DNA of 47,778 nucleotides from Desulfobacterales bacterium (GCA_020052975.1 JAGVOC010000218.1:1-47778), one strand, 5' to 3'; shown: positions 7,980 to 17,455, counted from the first letter of the stretch. Notes: a model not told the origin generated them from the sequence alone. Numbers and translations: made by a program.

Positions 7980-9359
7980 TTACACAAACATCTTTCCGGG
8001 ATTTAATATCCCTTTCGGATCAAAGAGCCTTTTTAGCTTTTTCATAAGCTCTATTTCATCCTTACCAACTTCTTTGGGCATGTATGGCGCCTTTGTGATG
8101 CCTATTCCGTGTTCACCCGAAATAGTACCCCCCAGCTCAATCGTGTAATCAAAGAGCTCTTCAACTGCTGCCCATGCCTTTCTCACTTCTTCTTTGTTCT
8201 TTTTGTCGAGCATGATATTGAAATGTATGTTGCCGTCACCGGCATGCCCGAAACTGACTATTGTAAGGCCTGTTTTATTTTTCATTTCTTCAATTCTTCT
8301 TACCATATCCGGTATCCTGCTCCTCGGAACCACAATGTCTTCGTTAATCTTGTCGGGAGCATACGTAAAAAGTGCTGGGGATATGGCCTTGCGTGCTTTC
8401 CAGATTACAGTTGCCTCCTCTTTTGTCTTTGCTATGGCAACCTCTCTTGCTCCGAGATTTATGCAAAGCTTCTCAAGACGATTTATTGCCGATTCGGCCT
8501 CTTCAGCCCTCCCATCGACCTCTATTAACAGCAATGCTCCGGCATCAACAGGAAGGCCTATTTTAAGATAATTCTCAACACAGATTATTGAAGCCCTGTC
8601 CATGAATTCTATGGTTCTCGGAACAATCCCTCTTCTTATTATTTCAGAAACAGTTTCAGCCGCCTTACCGACTTCATGAAAAACCGCAGTCATTGTTCTG
8701 ACTGCTTCAGGAAGTGATATAAGCTTTAGCGTCATCTCCGTAATTATTCCAAGAGTACCTTCCGAACCTATTAACAGACGCGTTAAATCATATCCGACAA
8801 CCCCTTTCGCGGTTTTTACACCGGTTTCAATCTTTTCACCGGTTGGGAGAACTACCTTGAGGCCAAGCACATAATCTCTTGTTACTCCGTATTTTACCGC
8901 CCTTGGCCCTCCTGCGCATTCAGCAAGATTTCCGCCAAGGGTTGAAAACTCTGCGCTGGATGGATCGGGAGGATAGAAGAGGCCCGATTTTTCGACTTCC
9001 CGGTGAAAGTGGGCGGTGATAACTCCGGGTTCCGCAAAGGCTATAAGATTGTCTGTGTCAATCTCAATGATACGGTTTAATCGGGTCATGACAAGCACTA
9101 CCCCGCCCATAACGGCAACAGATCCGCCCGTCATTCCCGAACCTGAGCCACGGGGTATAACATAAAATTCTTCGGAATTGGCAAGCTTCATTATTTCCGA
9201 AATCTCGCCGGCATCTTTCGGGAATACAACGGCATCCGGCAAATACCGGTTTGCAGTTGCATCATAGGCATAGCAGGCAAGATCTTCTTTTTTCCTGCTG
9301 CAGTATCCGGCACCGACTATGCTCTGAATTTTTTCAAATGTAGAATTATTAAGGGTCAT
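7980..9359 (-). CDS. FAD-linked oxidase, GlcD/D-lactate dehydrogenase family
   Basis: 459 residues. The N-terminal PCMH-type FAD-binding domain (about 38-215) has PRGSGSGMTGGS (about 72-83), DPSSAEFSTLGG and GGPRAVKYG. The C-terminal cap ends with FGHAGDGNIHFN and GTISGEHGIGITK, the cap residues shared by glycolate oxidase GlcD and D-lactate dehydrogenases. It oxidises a 2-hydroxy acid and passes electrons to a partner such as GlcF or EtfAB. No partner gene is adjacent, so the substrate is undecided between glycolate, D-lactate and related 2-hydroxy acids. It may be monocistronic, facing the dnaA stop 61 bp upstream. Confidence 0.9.
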   Translation of the reverse strand: MTLNNSTFEKIQSIVGAGYCSRKKEDLACYAYDATANRYLPDAVVFPKDAGEISEIMKLANSEEFYVIPRGSGSGMTGGSVAVMGGVVLVMTRLNRIIEIDTDNLIAFAEPGVITAHFHREVEKSGLFYPPDPSSAEFSTLGGNLAECAGGPRAVKYGVTRDYVLGLKVVLPTGEKIETGVKTAKGVVGYDLTRLLIGSEGTLGIITEMTLKLISLPEAVRTMTAVFHEVGKAAETVSEIIRRGIVPRTIEFMDRASIICVENYLKIGLPVDAGALLLIEVDGRAEEAESAINRLEKLCINLGAREVAIAKTKEEATVIWKARKAISPALFTYAPDKINEDIVVPRSRIPDMVRRIEEMKNKTGLTIVSFGHAGDGNIHFNIMLDKKNKEEVRKAWAAVEELFDYTIELGGTISGEHGIGITKAPYMPKEVGKDEIELMKKLKRLFDPKGILNPGKMFV

Positions 9360-9420
9360 TTATGATATAATATTATGTTTCGAAGGATTTGTAAATGAGT
9401 ACAAAAGGAGAAAAGAGAGG

Positions 9421-10761
9421 CTAAAACTTGCCGGTTTCAAGTTTCTGGGAAAAATAATCAACCTGCTTTCTTAAGGAACTGTTCTCTTTAATACCCCTCT
9501 CAACAACACCTATGGAATGAAGGGCTGTGGCATGATATCTGTTGAAACTCTTTCCGATTGTCTGCAATGGCGAATCAGTGTACCGGCGGGACAGATAAAT
9601 CGCAATCTGTCTCGGATGGGTAAATGTCTGTTTTCGGGAATTTGAAACAATATCGGCTAATGCAATGTTAAAATGTTTGCAAACCAGTTTCTTTATAACA
9701 TCTATTGTGATGCTTTTTTTATGCAAAACGATGTTTTTTATCACGCTTTCAGCAAGATCAATATCGATCGGAATACCCATGAGAGATGACTTGGCAGTAA
9801 TTCCAATAAGTCCGCTTTCAAGCTGCCTTACATCTTCACTCAGCTCGCTTGCAAGATAATGAATTATTTCCTCCGGAATCTGAAATCCGTTTAAAAGCGC
9901 TTTTCTTTGAAGTATTCTTACTCTTGTCCTGAAATTGGGCGGTTCAATAGCGGAAATTATCCCGTAAGAAAAACGCGATTTTAATTTATCATGTAATTTG
10001 GGTATATCACCCGGAAGATAGCAGCTTGAAAAAATTATTTTCTTATCGGAATTCATTAAAGTGTCAAGGGTCAGAGCGAGTTCAATCTGTGTGCGCTCTT
10101 TTCCTCCCAGATAATGAACATCTTCCAGTAACAGAACATCACATTCTTTTCTGTATTTGCTCTTGAACTTGTCTATCGAATCATTACGGTAAGCCTGAAC
10201 CATCTCATTGCTGAAATCTTCAGCAGTGATATAATATACGCGTTCTGAAGGAGATTGAGAAATAACATGGTGTCCAACAGCCTGGGCAAGATGGCTTTTA
10301 CCCATTCCGGTCTTTGATAATAAAAACAGACAACTTTGCTGCGAGTTCTTTCTTGAAGCAAGAGAAAGGGACGCTGTGAAGGCGAATTCGTTGTTTCCCC
10401 CGACAACAAACTGGTCAAAAGTAAAGTCTTTTCTTAAAAATCGCCCATAATGAGGCTGAATGTTAGCATCCGGAAGCGGCAGTTGATGATTATTATGCGA
10501 CTTATTCCGCCCTGATCTTTTTTCTCCGCAAATCTCGATAACGTAACTGCAGTGATCTCCGGCAATCTTTTTTAATTCCGAATCTATCAAACTGCCATAG
10601 TGGTCCTGAACTCTTTTTTGGGAAAAGCTGTTTGGGACTGACAGCACCAAAACGCCATCCACAGTTCTGTTGAACTCGACAGGTTCTATCCACATTTTGT
10701 AACTATGCCCGGGAATATTTTCCCTGATCGCTGATTTTACATTGTTCCAAATAGCTTCCAT
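9421..10761 (-). CDS. dnaA: Chromosomal replication initiator protein DnaA, divergent DNA-binding motif
   Basis: 446 residues with all four DnaA domains. Domain I starts MEAIWNNVKSAIRENIPG with a conserved Trp; linker about 85-108; AAA+ domain from FTFDQFVVG with Walker A SKTGMGKSHLAQA (about 149-161), Walker B VLLLEDVHYL, and sensor-like KLKSRFSYG; domain IV in the last ~95 residues with HPRQIAIYLSRR and IGKSF. The usual DNA-contact motif RDHTTV is RYHATA here, with one residue deleted before it. By alignment to E. coli, R399 is kept, D433 is Tyr, T435 is Ala and P423 is Gln. It is either the main initiator of this lineage or a paralogue; the DnaA-box-like upstream region favours the former. 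Confidence 0.92.
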   Translation of the reverse strand: MEAIWNNVKSAIRENIPGHSYKMWIEPVEFNRTVDGVLVLSVPNSFSQKRVQDHYGSLIDSELKKIAGDHCSYVIEICGEKRSGRNKSHNNHQLPLPDANIQPHYGRFLRKDFTFDQFVVGGNNEFAFTASLSLASRKNSQQSCLFLLSKTGMGKSHLAQAVGHHVISQSPSERVYYITAEDFSNEMVQAYRNDSIDKFKSKYRKECDVLLLEDVHYLGGKERTQIELALTLDTLMNSDKKIIFSSCYLPGDIPKLHDKLKSRFSYGIISAIEPPNFRTRVRILQRKALLNGFQIPEEIIHYLASELSEDVRQLESGLIGITAKSSLMGIPIDIDLAESVIKNIVLHKKSITIDVIKKLVCKHFNIALADIVSNSRKQTFTHPRQIAIYLSRRYTDSPLQTIGKSFNRYHATALHSIGVVERGIKENSSLRKQVDYFSQKLETGKF

Positions 10762-11220
10762 AGAACCAATCGAATAAAGTTATTATAAAACTGATTAAAA
10801 TTCTGTTAATTGAAGAGACCTGTTTATAAAACAACCGCAAGTAATTTGTTATGGACAGTTCGAATAGCTGAAAAAAAGTATGCGTCTTTCTAAAGCATAG
10901 AATCAGTTGTGTCAAACCTGATAAAAACTGGATATCGATTGTTTTGAAAAAAGTTATCAACAATTTGTATCCATTTGAATTTATATTTATAAAATCATGC
11001 ATCGAGACAAACGCCTTTATCCACAATCTTTTCTACCGGAGTAATTTTTTCAGGTATTTTAGGCATATCTGTATCAAATTTTTAGAAACGAACAATAATG
11101 TCATTCTATCAAATCTCGCGAATTCTGCGATTACCTTTTGTTTTTATCATTATCCTCATAACAGGCTTTTATTATCAAATCATACTGGAAATTGTTGAAA
11201 AACCATTAATGAAAATGTAG
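10762..11220. other. Candidate chromosomal origin (oriC) upstream of dnaA
   Basis: This strongly AT-rich gap separates divergent dnaA and pdxA. It has a perfect DnaA box TTATCCACA at 11017-11025 and one-mismatch boxes TTATCAACA at 10954-10962 and TTATCCTCA at 11150-11158, all in the same orientation. Long AT tracts (for example 10981-10993 and 11160-11180) could serve as the unwinding region. Location next to dnaA fits many bacterial origins. No GC-skew analysis was possible, and the altered DnaA helix-turn-helix makes the relevant box sequence uncertain. Confidence 0.5.
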
Positions 11221-11412
11221 TATGATAAAATTTTATGTTCCGGTAAAAAGACACAATTGAAGCTCTCCGCCACAGGCAGTGATACACATCTGGCGGATTG
11301 CCTTAAGATATGAAAAAGATTCCGGCGGCCCGCATAAGCCCATGCCTCGATATGGCTCTCGATCAGGTGTTATGTAAAGGTCTCATGACTTTAACGAAAG
11401 GAACGTTTTGCA
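11221..11412. repeat. Gene-free stretch with a degenerate REP-like fragment and a solo MITE-type end
   Basis: At 11258-11310 the sequence ATTGAAGCTCTCCGCCAC followed by GGCGGATTG resembles a decayed left half of the REP-like repeat. At 11375-11384 GTAAAGGTCTC matches the end of the element at 3406-3585. The ribosome-binding region of pdxA (GAAAGGAACG) closes the stretch. Confidence 0.4.
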
Positions 11413-12471
11413 ATGAAAAAGAACAGGCCTGTTATCGGTATAACTGCAGGAGATCCTGCAGGAATTGGCCCTGAAATAATACTTTCCGCCTTAAGTGATT
11501 CCGGGCTATACCACTTGTGCAAGCCCTTGATAGTTGGAGATATTGGCGTCTTTGCTGCTGCAAAAAAATGTACCGGAAGCACCATAAATTTAAAATCCGT
11601 ACTCAATCCTTCCGAAGGTTCATATAACCCAGGAAGCATCGATATATTATCTCTTTCCGGACTTGCCTTTAATGAAACATCATGGGGGAATCCGAATGTG
11701 CAGACAGGAAAGGCCATGGTTGAATATGTCATTGCAGCAACCGACATGGCCATTAATAAGGAGATAGCAGCTGTCGTAACATGCCCGATAAACAAAAAGG
11801 CCATGAATATGGCCGGCTTTCATTACAACGGCCATACCGAGTTAATTGCAGAACGTACCGGAACCAAAGATTTCATTATGATGTTAGCCGGTGACCGGCT
11901 CAGGGTATCGCTTGTAACCATTCACATCCCTCTCAGCGAAGTTCCAAATTCTATTTCAACAGAAAATATTTTAAAAACAATAAGGATTACCGGAAAAGGG
12001 CTATATGAAAGATTCGGGATTGACTCGCCTCTGATAGCCGTGGCAGGGCTCAATCCACATGCCGGCGAAAGTGGTATATTCGGAGATGAGGAAGAAAGAA
12101 TAATAAAACCTGCTTTGGAAATATCGGCGAAGGAAGGGTATAATGTATCCGGACCCTACCCGCCTGATACAATATTTTATAATGCATTAAAGGGTAATTA
12201 TGATGCTGTTGTATGCATGTATCATGACCAGGGCCTTATCCCATTCAAGATTATTCATTTTACCGATGGCGTAAACACGACCCTGGGGATTCCTATTATA
12301 AGAACTTCAGTAGACCACGGAACAGCCTACGATATTGCTGGAAAAGGAAAAGCCGATCCGGGCAGTCTGATTGCCGCAATAAAAATGGCTGCATTCCAGG
12401 TATCCTGTTTAAATAAAAGGATTGAAGCTCCCCGCAACAAACTACGGGGAATCTTCGACCGTAGGGAATAA
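11413..12471 (+). CDS. pdxA: 4-hydroxythreonine-4-phosphate dehydrogenase (pyridoxal phosphate synthesis)
   Basis: 352 residues. It starts MKKNRPVIGITAGDPAGIGPE, the PdxA N-terminal signature. Metal-binding histidines are in GHTELIAERTG and CMYHDQGLIPFK, and VDHGTAYDIAGKG near the C-terminus is also diagnostic. It oxidises 4-phosphohydroxy-L-threonine with NAD(P) in the DXP-dependent vitamin B6 pathway. The last 16 residues (from IEAPRNKLRG) and the stop codon are encoded by a REP-like repeat, so the normal end has been replaced. It is probably cotranscribed with or followed by uvrA across a repeat-rich 290-bp gap. Confidence 0.94.
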   Translation: MKKNRPVIGITAGDPAGIGPEIILSALSDSGLYHLCKPLIVGDIGVFAAAKKCTGSTINLKSVLNPSEGSYNPGSIDILSLSGLAFNETSWGNPNVQTGKAMVEYVIAATDMAINKEIAAVVTCPINKKAMNMAGFHYNGHTELIAERTGTKDFIMMLAGDRLRVSLVTIHIPLSEVPNSISTENILKTIRITGKGLYERFGIDSPLIAVAGLNPHAGESGIFGDEEERIIKPALEISAKEGYNVSGPYPPDTIFYNALKGNYDAVVCMYHDQGLIPFKIIHFTDGVNTTLGIPIIRTSVDHGTAYDIAGKGKADPGSLIAAIKMAAFQVSCLNKRIEAPRNKLRGIFDRRE

Positions 12472-12539
12472 TATCTGTTTTTAATTCGCTCGCCAACCCC
12501 GCTGCAAGCAACGGGGAATGAGCTCGCTGTTACGGTTCA
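12421..12539 (+). repeat. REP-like dispersed repeat, full-length copy D
   Basis: Reads ATTGAAGCTCCCCGC, ACGGGGAATCTTCGACCGTA, TTTTTAATTCGCTCGC, CCCCGCTGCAAGCAACGGGG, and AGCTCGCTGTTACGGTTCA at the right end. Two imperfect palindromes form the core. The first 50 bp lie inside pdxA and provide its last codons. Confidence 0.85.
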
Positions 12540-12581
12540 GGTGAACTAAAGGTCTCCAGGCTGTTTTTAAATTGAATATTT

Positions 12582-12735
12582 GATGGACTCGTAAGGAGTC
12601 AAAATTCAGACGGCAAAGTAAAAAGCTCATTATGCAAGGCACGCGAATCTTGAGGAATGAAGCGTACTTATTAGTACGCTTCAATGACGAAAGATGAAGC
12701 GCAACACAGCAGAATGACTTTTTACGAAGCCGTCA
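12582..12735. mobile_element. MITE-like element with inverted repeats, internal perfect palindrome and possible target duplication
   Basis: The left end TGGACTCGTAAGGAGTCA and the reverse complement of the right end, ACGGCTTCGTAAAAAGTCA, are imperfect inverted repeats. The direct sequence AATATTTGA occurs on both sides and may be the target duplication. Inside, GAAGCGTACT and AGTACGCTTC (around 12657-12684) form a perfect hairpin with a 4-nt loop. There is no coding capacity. Partial ends of the same type occur at about 6671-6711, 20464 and 31420. Confidence 0.65.
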
Positions 12736-12761
12736 ATATTTGATAATTCCAGGAATAATAA

Positions 12762-15605
12762 ATGGGTTCTGACAAGATAATAATACGCGGAGCAAGACAG
12801 CATAATCTTAAAAATATCGATGTTGAACTGCCAAGAAACAAGCTTGTTGTAATCACAGGCCTTTCAGGGTCGGGCAAATCAACTCTCGCTTTCGACACTC
12901 TCTACGCGGAAGGACAGCGCAGATATGTCGAATCCCTTTCAACATATGCCAGACAGTTTCTTGAACGAATGGAAAAACCTGATGTCGACACAATTGAAGG
13001 GCTATCTCCTGCAATTGCAATCGAACAGAAAACCGCAAGCCATAATCCAAGATCGACAGTCGGAACTGTAACTGAAATTTATGATTATCTTCGGCTTCTC
13101 TTTGCCAGGGCAGGAACTTCACACTGCCATATCTGCGGAAAACCTATTACTGCTCAAACGCTCGATCAGATCGCAGATAAAATTATGTCCTTTCCTGAAG
13201 GAACAAAAATAATTATTTTAGCCCCTCTGGTTTCAGGCCAGAAAGGATCCCAGGAAAAACTTATAAAACAACTCAAAAAAGACGGGTTTTCAAGGGTCCG
13301 GGTAGATGGGGAAATACTTGAAATCGAGGAAACAGGCAAGCTCGATAAAAACATAAAGCATACTATCGAAGTTGTGGTTGACCGGTTGGTTATAAAAGAA
13401 AATGTCAGAAATAGGCTGGCTGATTCCCTCGAGCTTGCAATGTCCCAGTCCGAGGGGCTTGTTAAGGTTGATATCCTGGGAGAAGAATCGGTTCTTTTCA
13501 GTGAAAAATCAGCCTGCGTTCAATGCGGAATAAGCTATCCGGAATTTACCCCTGCAAGCTTTTCATTTAACTCACCCCAGGGCGCATGCAATAAATGTGA
13601 TGGTTTAGGCACTACAACAGAATTCGACCCTGATCTCATTATCCCGAACAAAGAGCTCTCCTTAAGGCAAGGAGCTGTAACGCTATGGGCAAACAGGAAT
13701 TCGGTTCAATTTAGTGAATTTCTTGAATCACTTACAAGGCACTATGACGTAGATGTTTACACTCCTTATAAAGACATTCCGGAGAGTTTTCAAAATGTGC
13801 TCCTTTATGGATCCGGAGATGAACCAATCACTTTTTATTTTGAACAGAATAACCGCCGTTTCAGTTTCAGGAAACCTTACGAAGGGGTTATACCGAAACT
13901 TCAGAGACGTTACATGGAAACAGATTCAAACCAGACCAGAGAAGAGATCAGGCATTACATGACATTCCGCCCATGCCCCGAATGCGGAGGGACAAGGCTG
14001 AACAAGGCAAGCAGTTCAGTACGAGTTGGAGGCCTGACGATATTTGAAATTACAGCTCTTTCAGTATCCAAAGCAGCAGCCTTTATTATAAAGCTTAAAC
14101 TTGAGGGGAAAAAGGAGCTTATTGCAAAGAGAATTATAAAAGAGATAAACGAAAGGCTTTCTTTCCTGGAAAATGTCGGACTATCCTACCTTACACTCGA
14201 CAGATCAGCTTACACCCTTTCAGGCGGAGAGAGCCAAAGGATACGCCTGGCCACACAAATCGGCTCAAAACTGACAGGAGTTCTCTATGTTCTGGATGAA
14301 CCAAGCATCGGATTGCACCAGAGAGACAACCAACGCCTCCTTGCAACACTTATGAAGATGCGGGATCTGGGCAATACGGTTCTTGTTGTTGAACACGATG
14401 AAGAAACCATTCTCTCTTCCGATTATGTCATCGATATGGGCCCGGGCGCAGGAGTTAACGGAGGGCATGTAGTATTTTCAGGCGAGCCCGCAGCGCTTTT
14501 AAAAGATAACAACTCACTGACTGGGCAGTATCTTTCAGGCCGGAAGCAAATAGAGGTGCCTGATAAACGCCGCCCCGGGAATGGCACAAAACTCCTGATA
14601 ACAGGAGCTTCGGGTAATAATCTTAAAAATATTGATGCTGAATTTCCACTTGGTAAGTTTATTTGCATAACAGGCGTTTCGGGTTCCGGAAAATCAACTC
14701 TTGTTCTTGAAACTCTTTATAATATTCTCGCAAGGAACATTTATGGCGCAAGAATAGCAGCAGGCACCCACTCTTCTGTGGTGGGGCTTGAATATGTTGA
14801 TAAGATCGTAAACATAGACCAGTCGCCAATTGGAAGAACTCCACGATCAAACCCTGGGACATATACGGGTCTTTTCACATACATCAGGGAGCTTTTTGCA
14901 AGGACACCGGAAGCACGCATGCGCGGTTACAAGCCGGGCAGGTTCAGTTTTAACATTAAAGGAGGGCGGTGTGAAGCATGCAGTGGCGACGGAATAATTA
15001 AAATAGAGATGCATTTTCTGCCCGACATTTATGTGCCGTGCGATATATGCAACGGAAAAAGATACAACCGCGAAACCCTTGAAGTAAGATACAAGGGGGA
15101 AAATATTGCCGATGTCCTTGACATGACTGTGGATCAGTCCCTCTCGTTCTTTGAAAGGATAAAAAACATCAGATCGAAGCTAATGACTCTTTCTGATGTC
15201 GGCCTGGGCTATATTAAGATAGGTCAGTCTGCAACTACTCTTTCGGGAGGCGAGGCCCAGAGAGTCAAGCTTTCACGTGAACTCAGCAAAAAGGGGACAG
15301 GAAGGACGGTTTATATTCTGGATGAACCCACAACCGGCCTTCATATAGACGACATTCAGAAACTACTGTGCGTACTGAACAGACTTGTCGATTCCGGGAA
15401 TAGTGTAATCGTAATTGAACATAACCTTGATGTGATCAAGACTGCAGACCATATCATTGACCTTGGACCTGAAGGCGGGGATGAGGGTGGCTACATTGTA
15501 GGTTATGGCACACCTGAAGTATTATCTAACAACAAGGCATCTTATACCGGACAGTTTTTAAAAAAATTCCTGCAACGGGGCGCTTCAAGGCACAGAGAAA
15601 TATAA
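12762..15605 (+). CDS. uvrA: Excinuclease ABC subunit A
   Basis: 947 residues, normal length. It has two ABC ATPase halves: Walker [14 protein letters not shown] (about 33-45) and [13 protein letters not shown] (about 638-650), with signatures [12 protein letters not shown] and [12 protein letters not shown] and Walker B regions [10 protein letters not shown] and [10 protein letters not shown]. Zinc-binding CxxC pairs are seen as CVQC with CNKC, CPEC, and CEAC with CDIC. UvrA scans for bulky DNA lesions, loads UvrB and leaves. It converges on atpE with a shared terminator at 15612-15646. Confidence 0.98.
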   Translation: MGSDKIIIRGARQHNLKNIDVELPRNKLVVITGLSGSGKSTLAFDTLYAEGQRRYVESLSTYARQFLERMEKPDVDTIEGLSPAIAIEQKTASHNPRSTVGTVTEIYDYLRLLFARAGTSHCHICGKPITAQTLDQIADKIMSFPEGTKIIILAPLVSGQKGSQEKLIKQLKKDGFSRVRVDGEILEIEETGKLDKNIKHTIEVVVDRLVIKENVRNRLADSLELAMSQSEGLVKVDILGEESVLFSEKSACVQCGISYPEFTPASFSFNSPQGACNKCDGLGTTTEFDPDLIIPNKELSLRQGAVTLWANRNSVQFSEFLESLTRHYDVDVYTPYKDIPESFQNVLLYGSGDEPITFYFEQNNRRFSFRKPYEGVIPKLQRRYMETDSNQTREEIRHYMTFRPCPECGGTRLNKASSSVRVGGLTIFEITALSVSKAAAFIIKLKLEGKKELIAKRIIKEINERLSFLENVGLSYLTLDRSAYTLSGGESQRIRLATQIGSKLTGVLYVLDEPSIGLHQRDNQRLLATLMKMRDLGNTVLVVEHDEETILSSDYVIDMGPGAGVNGGHVVFSGEPAALLKDNNSLTGQYLSGRKQIEVPDKRRPGNGTKLLITGASGNNLKNIDAEFPLGKFICITGVSGSGKSTLVLETLYNILARNIYGARIAAGTHSSVVGLEYVDKIVNIDQSPIGRTPRSNPGTYTGLFTYIRELFARTPEARMRGYKPGRFSFNIKGGRCEACSGDGIIKIEMHFLPDIYVPCDICNGKRYNRETLEVRYKGENIADVLDMTVDQSLSFFERIKNIRSKLMTLSDVGLGYIKIGQSATTLSGGEAQRVKLSRELSKKGTGRTVYILDEPTTGLHIDDIQKLLCVLNRLVDSGNSVIVIEHNLDVIKTADHIIDLGPEGGDEGGYIVGYGTPEVLSNNKASYTGQFLKKFLQRGASRHREI

Positions 15606-15611
15606 AATGAA

Positions 15612-15646
15612 ACAGGGCCATGCCGGAAGGCATAGCCCTGTTTTTT
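15612..15646. terminator. Bidirectional intrinsic terminator between uvrA and atpE
   Basis: ACAGGGC-CA-TGCC, GGAA loop, GGCA-TA-GCCCTGT forms a long stem followed by six T on the plus strand. The minus strand side continues TTTCATTTTAT, so it can serve both convergent units. Confidence 0.9.
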
Positions 15647-15664
15647 CAAATCATAAAACTTCAA

Positions 15665-15946
15665 TTAATGAGCGAAAAGCCCTGCAATAGCTGCTGCCTG
15701 AGGATGCGCATAAATAAGAATCAGGGCAATTACCAGTGCATAAATACACAGAGACTCGATCATGGCAAGACCGATCAGCATTGTAACTGTAACTTTCCCT
15801 GATGATTCGGGGTTTCTTGCAATACCCTCAACAGCGGCCTTAAGGCCGAGGCCCTGGGCTATGCCACAGAATGAGGCTGCTACTGCGATCCCAAAACCAG
15901 CGGCTGTAACACATGCGATGAAGAATTGTAATGCTTGAGCTTCCAT
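15665..15946 (-). CDS. atpE: F0F1 ATP synthase subunit c
   Basis: 93 residues, two membrane helices joined by the polar loop with ARNPESSGK. The ion-binding glutamate lies in the second helix (GLAMIESLCIYAL). The first helix carries a Gln in GIAQG. Compared with the Na-binding c ring of Ilyobacter tartaricus, Gln32, Glu65, Ser66 and Tyr70 are matched, while Thr67 is Leu. Sodium coupling is therefore possible but not established. A GGAGG ribosome-binding site lies upstream of ATG 15946. It is the last gene of the F0 operon atpZ-atpI-atpB-atpE. Confidence 0.95.
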   Translation of the reverse strand: MEAQALQFFIACVTAAGFGIAVAASFCGIAQGLGLKAAVEGIARNPESSGKVTVTMLIGLAMIESLCIYALVIALILIYAHPQAAAIAGLFAH

Positions 15947-16028
15947 ACTTTACCTACCTCCTTTTAATAATTTTTGACTTTGCTTCTTCCATTATCCCAT
16001 AAAAACAAACCTATTTTTTTCCGGCAAA

Positions 16029-16718
16029 TCAATGGGCGTGTTCCATAGCGCCGGTAAAATACATGATTGACAGCAAAAAGAAAACAAATGCCTGAACCAG
16101 GGCAACAAAAATACCAAGAGCCATTATTGGCAGAGGAGCAAAAAAAAGTCCGGCGAGACCGAAAAGAATACCAAGCACCAGCTCATGACCCATCATGTTT
16201 CCAAAAAGACGGAAAGACAGGGAGAGAATCCGTGCAAGATGACCGATAATTTCAATCGGAAACACGATTGGGATCATCCACCAGACAGGCCCAAGAAAAT
16301 GTTTAATATATTTTATGCCGTGATATTTTAATCCAATTATGTGGGTAAAAATTACAACAGTAAGTGCGCAGGAAGCTGTTGTATTCAGGCTGGCGGTGGG
16401 AGGGAAAAATCCCGGAATAAGCCCGATAAGATTACAGGTGAAAATATAAATAAAGATGGTTGCAACAAGAGGAAAAAGCCACCGGCCCTCTTCGCCTGAA
16501 ACATCAACCATGAAATTTTCAATTCCCGAAATGATGATTTCAAACACATTTTGTGCTTTTGCAGGAATCAGGCTGATACTCTTTGCTCCAATAGCGCCAA
16601 GGGTTAAGAGAAGAATCATGACCACCCACGAATAAATAACATGCGGATATGCATGGGCAAAATGTCCCAAGCCGACAGCCTCAAACAGCTTTACAAAGAA
16701 TAGATAGGGATGTGCCAC
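16029..16718 (-). CDS. atpB: F0F1 ATP synthase subunit a
   Basis: 229 residues with about five or six membrane helices. The essential arginine is in SLSFRLFGNMMGHE (about 165-178), facing the c ring. The C-terminal QAFVFFLLSIMYF helix is also typical. Subunit a forms the two half-channels for the coupling ion. It follows atpI after 1 bp and precedes atpE by 82 bp. The F1 genes and subunits b are not in this window, in line with the split ATP synthase operons seen in many delta-proteobacteria. Confidence 0.96.
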   Translation of the reverse strand: MAHPYLFFVKLFEAVGLGHFAHAYPHVIYSWVVMILLLTLGAIGAKSISLIPAKAQNVFEIIISGIENFMVDVSGEEGRWLFPLVATIFIYIFTCNLIGLIPGFFPPTASLNTTASCALTVVIFTHIIGLKYHGIKYIKHFLGPVWWMIPIVFPIEIIGHLARILSLSFRLFGNMMGHELVLGILFGLAGLFFAPLPIMALGIFVALVQAFVFFLLSIMYFTGAMEHAH

Positions 16719-16719
16719 C

Positions 16720-17106
16720 TTATATTGCCTCCTTGAAAATAAGTTTTGTAAGTTCCAGCATGGTCGCTATTATAATGCTTGCAACCACAACGGAGAGCCC
16801 GACAAAAAGACCGATGGGATGAACATAATGCCCCGATATCAATATAAATATAATAAACCCGCTGATCATGAAACGGGCATAATACTTGGCCAGAACAACG
16901 TTGTGGGAAGCAAGGTGTGGAGGTGTGAGCGCTTTTTTAAGCGTTCTGTAAAGCAGATGAAAATTTACCGTAACTATAAGTCCTCCAGATAATATGCCCA
17001 TTGCAAACTTTGGAGAAGCAATAATAAGCCCTGCTATACTTGCAAAACAAAAGAGCACCCAGTTTGTCAAGGTAACAAATTTCAGGATGCGCTGCTGTAT
17101 TTTCAC
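16720..17106 (-). CDS. atpI: ATP synthase accessory protein AtpI-like
   Basis: 128 residues from GTG 17106, which overlaps the atpZ stop codon (GTGA). A longer in-frame start at 17211 would run through atpZ and is rejected. Four hydrophobic segments are visible (NWVLFCFASIAGLII, GILSGGLIVTVNF, ARFMISGFIIFILIS, GLFVGLSVVVASIIIA). The AtpI family helps assemble the c ring or handle Mg/Na at the F0 site. The operon position between atpZ and atpB fits. Confidence 0.82.
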   Translation of the reverse strand: MKIQQRILKFVTLTNWVLFCFASIAGLIIASPKFAMGILSGGLIVTVNFHLLYRTLKKALTPPHLASHNVVLAKYYARFMISGFIIFILISGHYVHPIGLFVGLSVVVASIIIATMLELTKLIFKEAI

Positions 17107-17342
17107 TTTACATCTCTTTCCTGCGGAGACTTCTCGCTCTTTCTTATCGCAAGCCAGATGTTCCTGAATCCTGCCGCAATACCAAGTCCAAGAAAGACAA
17201 GCGTAAGCCACGGATAAAAATCAAATCGTCTGTCAAGATACACACCAATCGCAAGTCCAATAAATATAGAAAGCGCTACCTGGAGGCCAAGACTGCTATA
17301 ATATGCCAGCTCCCGTATATAACGTCTTGTTTCTCTTTTCAC
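17103..17342 (-). CDS. atpZ: AtpZ/AtpI-family F0F1 ATPase-associated protein
   Basis: 79 residues with two membrane helices (about 14-36 and 43-64) flanking a VYLDRRFDFYPW loop, the typical AtpZ pattern with the GxxxGxxLD-type motif. It is the first gene of the F0 operon and overlaps atpI by 4 bp. AtpZ and AtpI are thought to form a small channel or assembly factor for the rotor ring. Confidence 0.82.
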   Translation of the reverse strand: MKRETRRYIRELAYYSSLGLQVALSIFIGLAIGVYLDRRFDFYPWLTLVFLGLGIAAGFRNIWLAIRKSEKSPQERDVK

Positions 17343-17410
17343 ATTAAAGAACGCTTTCTATTGTTGTAATAAGGTCAATGGAGACCTCAATAAAGCTTCT
17401 GCCCTCTAAC

Positions 17411-17455
17411 ATATGATTTTATTCAAGTCAATGCAAAATTGCATCAAAATCATAT
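17411..17455. promoter_or_regulatory. Nested palindrome upstream of atpZ, candidate operator
   Basis: ATATGATTTT (17411-17420) is perfectly inverted at 17446-17455 (AAAATCATAT). Inside is a second perfect palindrome ATGCAAAATTGCAT (17431-17444). It lies 70-110 bp upstream of the atpZ start. An outer pair AGACCTCA/TGAGGTCT (17383-17390 and 17511-17518) encloses it. It may be an operator or part of a small mobile element. The rest of the 267-bp gap shows nothing else except a heptamer array near 17576. Confidence 0.4.

Noticed and set aside
8109..8571. Plus-strand frames of 125-139 residues opposite glcD
   Set aside because: Antisense shadows of a well-supported gene; low-quality Cys/Phe/Ser-rich composition.
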